9,157 nt of DNA from Planctomycetota bacterium (GTDB taxonomy: Bacteria > Planctomycetota > PUPC01), in the NCBI GenBank assembly GCA_003559755.1, contig PWKM01000072.1:1-9157 (forward strand), given 5' to 3'. Position 1 is the stretch's first letter; every line of letters begins with the position of its first letter. Under the pieces are notes generated by a model. The model saw only the letters and a list, made by a program, of their open reading frames with translations. It had not been told where the DNA came from and did no database searches. The position numbers and the translations under genes are program-made. Shown in pieces: positions 1-6,334 of this stretch.

Positions 1-85
1 CCGATGTCGGCCTCTGCAGCCGACGGTTCTGCTCGATCCCGGACGGCCCATTCGGCCGCCCTCATCGAGTTTCGCTTGTCAATCA

Positions 86-98
86 CAGTATAATACTG
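86..98. repeat. 13-bp palindrome CAGTAT-A-ATACTG
   Basis: This is a perfect palindrome around a single central A, in an AT-rich patch. It contains TATAAT on the plus strand and TATACT on the minus strand, so it could be a promoter -10 region overlapped by an operator. No matching -35 hexamer sits at 16-18 bp on either strand, which keeps a promoter call weak. Its role is unknown. Confidence 0.4.
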
Positions 99-239
99 CA
101 AATAGCGTGCCATACCGGCACGGATTCTTCCAGATTATCTCAGGCGAAGTATAACAACGTATGGCTGGCTAACTTATATCGCCGGGTACCGGGATTATTA
201 CATCGGCTTACAATTCGGGCGAGTTTGGGGCAGAATTCG

Positions 240-314
240 GCACTGACACAATGGCACTCAGAAGGGCAGGTGGTGTTTCAGGTGTTTCGCAGGTGCCATT
301 GTGTCATCGAGTGC
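240..314 (-). repeat. Long inverted repeat downstream of the ExbD-like gene
   Basis: Bases 244-257 (TGACACAATGGCAC) are the exact reverse complement of 293-306, giving a 14-bp perfect stem around a 35-nt loop. The stem can extend by four more pairs (240-243 with 311-314) across a 4-nt bulge at 307-310. The loop contains a tandem near-repeat, GGTGTTTCA then GGTGTTTCG (272-289). The element begins 12 bp beyond the ExbD-like stop codon. It could act as a 3' transcript-stabilising or processing structure, or as a Rho-type or bidirectional terminator without a U-tract. It could also be a remnant of a small inverted-repeat element. The sequence does not decide between these. Confidence 0.6.
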
Positions 315-325
315 GGCGGGGCGGG

Positions 326-799
326 TTACAGCTCGCTCAACCGTCTGACGCGGTGGGAAATGTTGTTCAGGCCTGCCTCCCGGCAGAGGTCCACGATCCG
401 GGCGACGTGCTGCCATTCGATCATCGGCGGGGCCGCCAGGGGCACCTCCTGGTCGGGGTCCAGTTCGGCCGCCTGTCGCAGTGCCTGCTCGAGCTCCTCC
501 AGGGAGAGGTCGCGCCCGCGCAAAGCGACAGAGCCGTCCTCATGTATGGTTATCTCGAGCGGGCCGTCCACATCCGCGTCTTCCTCTTCCGGTCTCTCCG
601 GCTCAGCAGGCGGCTGTTCGACTTCCTCTACCGCCAGCTCATCGTTCGTTGGCTCCGGTCTTCCGTTCTGAGTGATGACGAAGATAAGCACGATAACCGC
701 TCCGATGGCCAGCGCGGCCAGCACAGCGACGATCATCGGCCGGTTTGACCCCGGCGAGCCGATCGGGCGATGTCGATCAGAGGTTGACTTCCCGGTCAT
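326..799 (-). CDS. Orphan membrane-anchored protein with ExbD/TolR-like periplasmic domain
   Basis: The product is 157 residues. It has a basic N-terminus (K4, R9, R11, R20), one membrane segment at about 22-43, a proline- and acid-rich linker at about 48-79, and a compact C-terminal domain at about 80-157. That domain follows the pattern of the ExbD/TolR periplasmic domain: a strand, the turn DGSVALRGRDLSLEELEQAL (88-107), a helix, a strand, then a helix ending EAGLNNIS. ExbD and TolR normally work with ExbB/TolQ as proton-driven motors for outer-membrane processes. The functional Asp of the ExbD/TolR membrane helix is absent here (the segment has no charged residue), and no ExbB/TolQ gene lies in the window, so motor activity is doubtful. 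The ATG at 797-799 is supported by AGGAG a few bases upstream and by its own promoter. The fold assignment is by pattern only; the membrane anchor is secure. Confidence 0.75.
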   Translation of the reverse strand: MTGKSTSDRHRPIGSPGSNRPMIVAVLAALAIGAVIVLIFVITQNGRPEPTNDELAVEEVEQPPAEPERPEEEDADVDGPLEITIHEDGSVALRGRDLSLEELEQALRQAAELDPDQEVPLAAPPMIEWQHVARIVDLCREAGLNNISHRVRRLSEL

Positions 800-839
800 G
801 ACGACTCCTGTTCTCTAGATAGCGATTGCTCACATGTTG

Positions 840-869
840 AGTATATCGCGACAGCCGTCGCGGGTCCAA
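840..869 (-). promoter_or_regulatory. Sigma-70-like promoter for the ExbD-like gene, palindrome in spacer
   Basis: On the minus strand a -35 box TTGGAC (864-869) is followed by an 18-bp spacer and a -10 box TATACT (840-845), about 40 bp before the start codon. The spacer contains CGCGAC-AGCC-GTCGCG (847-862), a perfect 6-bp inverted repeat. A dyad between the two hexamers is a plausible operator position for a repressor or a spacer-twisting activator. This is inferred from position only. Confidence 0.6.
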
Positions 870-931
870 TACTTTTTCAATTGAGGCGAGCCGGAGCAGG
901 GGGCAGGGCGTTGCGATGCAGACCGCCCGGC

Positions 932-965
932 AAAAAAAGGGCCGCCGTTCCATCCGGCGGCCCTT
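932..965 (-). terminator. Intrinsic terminator of ppdK
   Basis: Read on the minus strand, GGGCCGCCG, a 7-nt loop and CGGCGGCCC form a perfect 9-bp GC stem (955-963 with 939-947). It is followed at once by seven Ts (932-938), and two flanking A-T pairs extend the stem. It lies about 70 bp beyond the ppdK stop and upstream of the next promoter, so it separates the two units. It fits transcription in the minus direction; in the plus direction only a short T-poor tail follows the stem. Confidence 0.93.
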
Positions 966-1037
966 CTCATCTGTCGCATTCCGATGAGCGTCCGGGACCT
1001 CATTGGCTTCGGACACTCCCACGGCTTGGTGGCCGGC

Positions 1038-3815
1038 TCATCCTTCGCCTTGCTCCTCCGCCTCGATGGCGGCCTGGGCCGCTGCCAGACGTGCGATGGG
1101 CACGCGGTAGGGCGAGCAGGAGACGTAATTCATGCCGGCCTCGGCGCAGAACTTCACGCTCGACGGATCGCCGCCGTGCTCGCCGCAGATGCCGATCTTG
1201 AGGTCCGGGCGGGTAGCTCGGCCCTTTTGGATCCCCATCTCGACGAGAACGCCGATGCCCTCCTGGTCCAGTGCCTGGAACGGGTCGGTGGGCAGGATCT
1301 TCTTGTCGATATAATCGGGCAGGAAGGTTCCGACATCATCGCGGCTGAACCCGAAGCCCATCTGGGTGAGGTCGTTGGTGCCGAAACTGAAGAACTCGGC
1401 GCCCGCGGCGATCTCATCTGCGACAATGCATGCTCGCGGGATCTCGATCATCGTCCCGACGAAGTAGTTGATCTCGACCTTGTGCTTGCGTGCCCGTTTG
1501 TTCGTCTGCTCGATGACCTCGTCGGCCACCTTGCGGATGACTTCTTCGAGATAGTCGAACTCGGCCCTGGTGCCGATGAGTGGGACCATGATCTCGGGCT
1601 GTACTTCGACGCCCTGTTTGGCCACGCTGCACGCCGCCTCGATGATCGCCCGTGTCTGCATCTCGCACAGCGAGGGATAGCTGATGGAGAGCCGGCAGCC
1701 GCGATGCCCCAGCATCGGGTTGAACTCGGCCAGCGCCTTGGCCCGGTCGGCCACCTTCCGCTGCGAGACGCCCAGGCGTTCGGCCATCTCGGCCCGTCCC
1801 TTCGAGTCGTGCGGGACGAACTCGTGCAGCGGCGGATCGAGCAGCCGGATCGTCACCGGCAGCCCGTTCATCGCCTTGAAGATGCCCTCGAAGTCCTTGC
1901 GCTGATAGGGCAGCAGTTTCTCCAGTGCCTCGACACGGCTGTCGTGGTCGTCGGCGAGAATGAACTCGCGCATCGCCTGGATGCGGTCGCCCTCGAAGAA
2001 CATATGTTCGGTGCGGGTGAGCCCGATGCCTTCAGCCCCGAACGACCGGGCCGCCTCGGCATCCTCGGGGGTGTCGGCGTTGGTCCGCACGTTGATCTTG
2101 CGGAACCGGTCGACCCACTCGCTCACCTGGGTGTAGAGCTTGAAAATCTTGTGGTCGACGGCCCACTTTTCGCCGCGAACGACGGCGGCGACCACGGGCG
2201 ACGAGGTCGTCGGGATGTCCACGTCCTTGCCGTCGTCCAGATAGACGGCACCGGTCGAGCCGTTGACCGAGATGTACTGGCCTTCTTTGACGACGATGCC
2301 GTCGACGGTGACCTGCTTCTTCTGGTAATCGATGTTCAGGTCGCTGGCTCCCGAAACACAGCATTTGCCCCAGCCGCGGGCGACGACGGCCGCGTGGCTG
2401 GTCATCCCGCCGGTGGTGGTCAGGATGCCCTGTGCGGCCCACATCCCGCCCACGTCCTCGGGGCTGGTCTCGTGTCGGACCAGCAGGACCCGTTCGTCCT
2501 TGTTCTTCTTGACTGCCGCCTCCGCCTCGTCGGCGGTGAAGATCACCTTGCCGGACGCGGCGCCGGGGCCGGCAGGCAGGCCGTACGCGCGGTCCAGCCC
2601 CTTGTCTTTCGCTTTCGCCTCCTCCTTCGGGTCGAACACAGGGAAGAGGAGCTGGGTCATGTGGTCGCCTTCGATGCGCTTGATCGCTTCGCGCTCATCG
2701 ATCAGCCCTTCGTTGACCATGTCGACGGCGGTTCGTACCGCTGCCAGGCCGGTCCGTTTGCCGGTCCGGGTCTGGAGCATAAACAGACGCCCTTCCTGGA
2801 CGGTGAACTCGACGTCCTGCATGTCGGTGTAGTGCTTCTCCAGCTTTTTCATGATTTCGACGAGTTCGTCGTGAGCTTTTTTCCAGACGGGGCTCGGTTC
2901 CTTCGGCATCTCGCTGATTTCGTGCGGGTTGCGGATGCCGGCGACCACGTCTTCGCCCTGGGCGTTGGTCAGGTATTCGCCCATCGGCTCGGGGTCCCCG
3001 GTGGCCGGGTTGCGAGTGAACGCGACGCCGGTTCCCGAGGTATCGCCCATATTCCCGAAGACCATGGTCTGGACGTTCACCGCTGTGCCCAGCAGGCCGG
3101 TGATCCGGTTGATCTGTCGATATCGGATCGCCCGGGGGGCGTCCCAGGAGCCGAACACGGCGTTGATCGAGTGCTCGAGCTGCTCCATCGGGTCCTGCGG
3201 GAACGGCTCGCCGACGTGCTCCTTATAGACCTTTTCGTATTCGCTGCACAGCTCCTTCAACTGTTCTGCGGTCAGTTCGGTGTCCAGTTCGGCGTCGTAC
3301 TTGGCCTTGATCTTTCTCATTGCATCTTCGAAGTGCTCGTGTTCGAGCCCCGTTGTCGGCCCCATAACGACGGTGCCGAACATGTCGATGAAGCGCCGGA
3401 AGCTGTCCCACGCCGCCCGCTCGTTGCCCATCTTCCTGGCGAAACCGACCACTGACTCGTCGTTCATCCCCAGGTTGAGCACCGTATCCATCATCCCGGG
3501 CATGGAGATGGCCGCCCCGGAGCGGACCGAGACCAGGAGCGGGTCCTCTGCGTCGCCGAGCTTTTTCCCCATGAGCTTTTCGAGCTTGGCCAGGTTCTCA
3601 CGCACCTGTTTCATCATTCCCGGGGGATGCTTGTGCTGATGTGTCGCATAATAATGGCACGCCTCGGTGGTCACGGTAAAGCCGGGCGGGACGGGTACGC
3701 CGATGTTGCCCATCTCGGCCAGGTTGGCGCCTTTCCCGCCGAGCACCTGCTTCATCTCGGCCTTTCCTTCGGTCTGGTCGCCGCCGAAAAAGTACACGTA
3801 TTTCTTCTTTGCCAC
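1038..3815 (-). CDS. ppdK: Pyruvate, phosphate dikinase
   Basis: This cytosolic enzyme interconverts ATP + pyruvate + phosphate with AMP + PEP + pyrophosphate. It serves PEP formation or, in pyrophosphate-based metabolism, glycolytic ATP gain. The 925-residue product is full length. The N-terminal nucleotide-binding domain includes GGKGANLAEM (26-35) and SVRSGAAISMPGMMDTVLNLG (96-116, given in part). The central domain has the phospho-histidine loop TTGGMTSHAAVVAR with H474 and the adjacent T472, which is the type of Thr phosphorylated by regulatory kinases in plants and some bacteria. The C-terminal TIM barrel has GLTRTEHMFFEGDR and GICGEHGGDP with catalytic C877. The start is GTG (3813-3815), preceded by AGGAGGA five bases upstream. 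The gene has its own promoter and terminator. Compared with the roughly 874-residue Clostridium enzyme as I remember it, there is extra sequence near residues 528-560, between the central and PEP-binding domains. Confidence 0.98.
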   Translation of the reverse strand: MAKKKYVYFFGGDQTEGKAEMKQVLGGKGANLAEMGNIGVPVPPGFTVTTEACHYYATHQHKHPPGMMKQVRENLAKLEKLMGKKLGDAEDPLLVSVRSGAAISMPGMMDTVLNLGMNDESVVGFARKMGNERAAWDSFRRFIDMFGTVVMGPTTGLEHEHFEDAMRKIKAKYDAELDTELTAEQLKELCSEYEKVYKEHVGEPFPQDPMEQLEHSINAVFGSWDAPRAIRYRQINRITGLLGTAVNVQTMVFGNMGDTSGTGVAFTRNPATGDPEPMGEYLTNAQGEDVVAGIRNPHEISEMPKEPSPVWKKAHDELVEIMKKLEKHYTDMQDVEFTVQEGRLFMLQTRTGKRTGLAAVRTAVDMVNEGLIDEREAIKRIEGDHMTQLLFPVFDPKEEAKAKDKGLDRAYGLPAGPGAASGKVIFTADEAEAAVKKNKDERVLLVRHETSPEDVGGMWAAQGILTTTGGMTSHAAVVARGWGKCCVSGASDLNIDYQKKQVTVDGIVVKEGQYISVNGSTGAVYLDDGKDVDIPTTSSPVVAAVVRGEKWAVDHKIFKLYTQVSEWVDRFRKINVRTNADTPEDAEAARSFGAEGIGLTRTEHMFFEGDRIQAMREFILADDHDSRVEALEKLLPYQRKDFEGIFKAMNGLPVTIRLLDPPLHEFVPHDSKGRAEMAERLGVSQRKVADRAKALAEFNPMLGHRGCRLSISYPSLCEMQTRAIIEAACSVAKQGVEVQPEIMVPLIGTRAEFDYLEEVIRKVADEVIEQTNKRARKHKVEINYFVGTMIEIPRACIVADEIAAGAEFFSFGTNDLTQMGFGFSRDDVGTFLPDYIDKKILPTDPFQALDQEGIGVLVEMGIQKGRATRPDLKIGICGEHGGDPSSVKFCAEAGMNYVSCSPYRVPIARLAAAQAAIEAEEQGEG

Positions 3816-3863
3816 AACAGTCCTCCTGGTTGAAAAATATCGCCGCAGTACAAACGGGACGGG

Positions 3864-3892
3864 ATTCTATCAGGGCAAACCGGGCCTGTCAA
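3864..3892 (-). promoter_or_regulatory. Near-consensus sigma-70 promoter of ppdK
   Basis: On the minus strand TTGACA (3887-3892) and TAGAAT (3864-3869) are separated by exactly 17 bp. The -10 box lies about 50 bp before the GTG start, which predicts a 5' leader of roughly 40 nt ending in the AGGAGGA ribosome site at 3821-3827. I see no riboswitch-sized leader and no obvious operator. The promoter strength suggests high, housekeeping-type expression of ppdK, independent of the upstream transporter operon. Confidence 0.88.
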
Positions 3893-3979
3893 TCCAACGA
3901 AAAGCGTGAGTGCGGGGAGAGGGCTCCGGCTCGTCTGACGGTCGAGTCGTTGCCGGCTGTACGGCCTGTCTTGCCGGTG

Positions 3980-4333
3980 TTACTCGAAGGTTTTCAGGGC
4001 TTCTTCTTTTGTGGGGCAGAGGCGGAAAATCTGGTCGAGTTTTGTGACCTTGAAGACCTCTAGTATCTTGGGAGAGAGGGAGGAGATAATGAGCTGTCCG
4101 CCGCGGTCTTCCACCTCTCCGTTCAATTTGATCAGTTTGCCGAGCACGGAGCTGGAGAAGAACTCGACGCCTTCGAAATCGAGAAGCACCTTGGGGGTTT
4201 CCAGTCCTCGGATTGTACGCACGACCTTGTCTTCAAACGAGTCGCTGGCTTCGATCGGTATCCGAGTGCTGAGGACGGAGATGATGGTGACATCGACATC
4301 CTGGCTGATATCGAGCGGCACGTCTTGGGTCAT
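3980..4333 (-). CDS. STAS-domain protein (anti-sigma-antagonist or MlaB-like)
   Basis: The product is 117 residues, essentially one STAS domain. The core VLLDFEGVEFFSSSVLGKLI (49-68) matches the strand-loop-helix of SpoIIAA, which is phosphorylated on a loop serine by a partner kinase. Here S60-S62 are the candidates, with S62 in the SpoIIAA phosphoserine place. The Asp usually just before the serines and the Gly just after them are replaced (F-F-S-S-S-V-L-G). The ATG at 4331-4333 was chosen over an in-frame upstream ATG at 4420 because it has AAAGGA about 8 bp upstream and does not overlap the MCE gene. It is the last gene of the transporter cluster, 28 bp after the MCE gene. That placement recalls MlaB, the STAS subunit that binds the MlaF ATPase. 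The sequence itself resembles planctomycete anti-sigma-factor antagonists, so both roles remain open. No clear terminator follows it. Confidence 0.85.
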   Translation of the reverse strand: MTQDVPLDISQDVDVTIISVLSTRIPIEASDSFEDKVVRTIRGLETPKVLLDFEGVEFFSSSVLGKLIKLNGEVEDRGGQLIISSLSPKILEVFKVTKLDQIFRLCPTKEEALKTFE

Positions 4334-4361
4334 TTGGTATGTCCTTTCGATCTGTCGCCGG

Positions 4362-5576
4362 TTAGAACGGGCCGGTGAGGAAGCTTGTAATGGCGCTGAT
4401 CGGGGCGCTGTCCCGGGCATTTTCGACGCTTGCGATCGCTCTGCCCAGCAGCCGCTGGATCTGGTCGTGGATTTTGGGATCGTTCAGCAGGAGCGGTAGC
4501 GTCCCGTCGCCAGTGTGTGCCTTGGTGGCGGCGATCCTCAGGTTCTCGGCCGCCTCGCTGGCGCTGTGGTAGAGCTTCTCATCGGTGAGCAGGAGGCCGA
4601 GAGTGCCTTTCCCGTCCTGGATGCCCTGAACTGCGTTGCGTGCGTCGGCGAGTGTGATGTTGACGTTCCGGTAGAGCGCGTCGTCGTTGACCAGCATCCC
4701 GACGGTGCCGGTTCCCTCATCGACTTTCTGGGCGATCGACCGGAAGTGTGTGGCGGTCGCCCTGATCTCGTCGACGATGTCGCTGCTGTCTTCGTGCAGG
4801 AGCATTGCCAGTGCCCCCTCGCCTTCGCGGAATCGGCGGAGGAGCTCGGCCAGATCGCGGTGGAGTGTGTCGTCGGTCAGGAGTTTCCCCAGTGTTCCCT
4901 GCTGGTCTTCGAGGCGACTCACGGTCCGCTTCAGGGTGGCGACCATCTCTTCCAGGTCGTCGTAAACCGTCTCGTCGGTGAGGATTTTGCCGACGGCGCC
5001 CTCGCCCTTTTCCAGCCGTTCGGTGATAACCTTGAGTGCCGCGGTCGTTTCCTGCAGGTTGCGATAGACGTGGTCCTCGTAGATCAGCCGGCCGATGTCG
5101 CCCCGTCCCTCTCTTATCTGCTCGATGGGGTCCTGAAGTTTGGCGATTGCTCCCTCGATCTGGTTCATGACGCCGGCCGGTTCCGGGCTTCCGACCAGAT
5201 TCTCCTTGTCGGCCGGTCTGGTTGGTGTGCCGGGTTCGATCGACAGAACGCGGTCGCCGAGAGCGGACCGGTCGGCCACTTGAATCCGGTAGTCCTCGTA
5301 TATGGGCGTATCGATGTCCATTCTCAGGGTGAGCCGGAAGGTGTGTTCCTCGCGGTCGAAACGTATGTTGTGGACCGTCCCCATCTGATAGCCGCGCACC
5401 CTCACCTCGTCACCTCGGGTCAGGCCGCTGAGCTCGTCGAGTTGCACCTTCCACGTCTCGGTCGGCCTGAACAGTGCCAGGTCACCAATGACGACCGTTG
5501 CGAACAGGGTCAGTGCAACAGCGGCGATGAAGACAAAGCCAACCAATGCTTCCTTTTTGCGATAGTGCTCTTTCAT
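4362..5576 (-). CDS. mlaD: MCE/MlaD-family lipid-transport protein with repeat tail
   Basis: The product is 404 residues. After a short basic N-terminus there is one membrane anchor at about 11-31, then an MCE domain at about 39-117 that includes GLTRGDEVRVRGYQMGTV (51-68), the family signature. MCE domains assemble as hexameric rings that carry phospholipids or other lipids across the periplasm, attached to an MlaE-MlaF ABC core. From about residue 157 to 386 the tail consists of seven copies of a G-x-G-T-x-G-x-L-L-x-D repeat, mostly 34 residues apart, with helical segments between them. A strong Shine-Dalgarno sequence (AAGGAGGAG) precedes the ATG at 5574-5576. It lies 17 bp after the ATPase gene and 28 bp before the STAS gene, so it is surely cotranscribed with them. 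The substrate is not known from sequence; phospholipid is the default for the family. The symbol is given by family and gene order. Confidence 0.92.
   Translation of the reverse strand: MKEHYRKKEALVGFVFIAAVALTLFATVVIGDLALFRPTETWKVQLDELSGLTRGDEVRVRGYQMGTVHNIRFDREEHTFRLTLRMDIDTPIYEDYRIQVADRSALGDRVLSIEPGTPTRPADKENLVGSPEPAGVMNQIEGAIAKLQDPIEQIREGRGDIGRLIYEDHVYRNLQETTAALKVITERLEKGEGAVGKILTDETVYDDLEEMVATLKRTVSRLEDQQGTLGKLLTDDTLHRDLAELLRRFREGEGALAMLLHEDSSDIVDEIRATATHFRSIAQKVDEGTGTVGMLVNDDALYRNVNITLADARNAVQGIQDGKGTLGLLLTDEKLYHSASEAAENLRIAATKAHTGDGTLPLLLNDPKIHDQIQRLLGRAIASVENARDSAPISAITSFLTGPF
4419..5108 (-). repeat. Seven 34-residue repeats in the MCE protein
   Basis: The second glycine of each motif falls at residues 159, 193, 227, 254, 290, 324 and 358, giving steps of 34, 34, 27, 36, 34 and 34. 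Typical copies begin GEGAVGKILTDETVYDDL, GKGTLGLLLTDEKLYHSA and GDGTLPLLLNDPKIHDQI. The copies have diverged at the protein level, so this is an old expansion and not a recent DNA-level tandem duplication. Such a regular helical tail may form the extended tube or stalk of the hexamer, in place of the coiled coil or stacked MCE domains of other family members. Confidence 0.85.
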
Positions 5577-5593
5577 CGGCTCTCCTCCTTATG

Positions 5594-6334
5594 TCAGTCG
5601 ATCGGCCCTTCGATTTTTCCGTGGACGAACTGCCGTACCACGGGGTCATCGGATTTTCTGATCTCGTCGGGTTCGCCCACCTGGATGATCTTTCCTTTGT
5701 AGAGCATGGCGATGCGGTCGGCCACGAGGTAGGCGGAGTTCATGTCGTGTGTTACGACGACGGAAGTGACTCCCAGTTCTTTCTGCACGTCCAGGATGAG
5801 GTGATTGATGCGGTTGGCCATTACCGGGTCGAGGCCTGCCGACGGTTCGTCGTAGAGCATGATCTCGGGCGCGAGCACGATGGCCCGGGCCAGCCCGGCC
5901 CGCTTCTTCATCCCGCCGCTCAGGTCCGACGGCATTTTGTTTGCATGTTGTTTCATGTCGAGCAGGTCGAGTCGGTCCAGCACGATTTCTCGAATCTCGT
6001 CCTCGTCTTTCCGGGTATGTTCGCGGAGCGGGAGTGCGACGTTCTCGAAGATATCCAGCCAACTGAGCAGTGCTGCGGACTGGAACAGTACGCCGAACCT
6101 GCGGCGTACCTGCCGCATCTCACGCTCTTTCAGGCCGCTCAGCTCGGTGCCGTCGATGATGACCCGGCCCCGGTCGGGCCACATCAGCCCCACCATGTGC
6201 TTCAGGGTCACGCTCTTGCCCGACCCGGACCTGCCGATGACGACCATGGTTTCGCCCTTCTCGATCTGGAGGTCGAGGCCGTCGAGAACCTTCTGGTTGT
6301 CCAATTCCTTGTGCAGTCCGTCGAGTGTAATCAT
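5594..6334 (-). CDS. mlaF: ABC transporter ATPase, MlaF type
   Basis: This 246-residue ATP-binding subunit drives the MlaE-type permease from the cytoplasmic face. All ABC motifs are intact: Walker A GRSGSGKS (34-41), Q-loop Q85, signature LSGGMKKR (138-145), Walker B IMLYDEPSAGLDP (158-170) and the switch histidine H196 in VVVTHDMNSA. The signature LSGGMKKR(A)GLARA is characteristic of the MlaF/Ttg2A branch. I place the start at ATG 6332-6334. A longer open frame reaches further upstream, but that part is a shadow of the permease gene. The permease stop and this ATG share one base (TGATG), which points to translational coupling. The C-terminus is short, and I recognise no added regulatory domain. 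Confidence 0.95.
   Translation of the reverse strand: MITLDGLHKELDNQKVLDGLDLQIEKGETMVVIGRSGSGKSVTLKHMVGLMWPDRGRVIIDGTELSGLKEREMRQVRRRFGVLFQSAALLSWLDIFENVALPLREHTRKDEDEIREIVLDRLDLLDMKQHANKMPSDLSGGMKKRAGLARAIVLAPEIMLYDEPSAGLDPVMANRINHLILDVQKELGVTSVVVTHDMNSAYLVADRIAMLYKGKIIQVGEPDEIRKSDDPVVRQFVHGKIEGPID

Larger units (their letters stand above)
1..325. other. Non-coding stretch with several inverted repeats
   Basis: I found no convincing gene here. The part from about 80 to 215 is visibly richer in A and T than the rest of the window, as is common in intergenic DNA. It holds a small hairpin at 6-24 (GTCGGC / GCCGAC), one at 41-61 that pairs best as minus-strand RNA (8 bp with one G-U, 5-nt loop), a 13-bp palindrome at 86-98, a 6-bp stem at 106-122 (CGTGCC / GGCACG) and a long inverted repeat at 240-314. 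None is followed by a T-run on the minus strand, so none is a canonical intrinsic terminator. A minus-strand frame starting with ATG at 63-65 stays open to the window edge, but it has no Shine-Dalgarno sequence and is too short to support. Confidence 0.6.

Noticed and set aside
1..65. A minus-strand frame starting ATG at 63-65 and open to the left edge
   Set aside because: Only about 21 codons are visible, with no Shine-Dalgarno sequence and no proper promoter. It cannot be supported without sequence beyond the window.
225..748. Plus-strand frames of 148 and 165 codons overlapping the ExbD-like gene
   Set aside because: They are antisense to a gene with a good promoter, ribosome site, membrane anchor and domain. 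The serine-rich and arginine-rich compositions look like shadows.
777..1022. An 81-codon minus-strand frame between ppdK and the ExbD-like gene
   Set aside because: It runs through the ppdK terminator and the downstream promoter and overlaps the start of the ExbD-like gene; there is no ribosome site or domain.
984..3455. An 823-codon open frame on the plus strand opposite ppdK
   Set aside because: Its product has no recognisable domain and is exactly what the antisense strand of a GC-rich, highly conserved gene produces. The minus strand encodes a complete PPDK with promoter and terminator.
3893..3979. Possible terminator between the STAS gene and the ppdK promoter
   Set aside because: Only short interrupted stems (CCGGC/GCCGG, CTCG/CGAG) occur, with no T-run after them. 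The operon end is not defined by a canonical signal here.
4334..4420. Longer start for the STAS protein at the ATG at 4418-4420
   Set aside because: It would add 29 low-complexity residues and overlap the MCE gene. The ATG at 4331-4333 has a good ribosome site and gives a standard STAS length.
4515..5702. A 395-codon plus-strand open frame opposite the MCE gene
   Set aside because: It is an antisense shadow of a verified MCE protein, with no ribosome site or domain pattern of its own.
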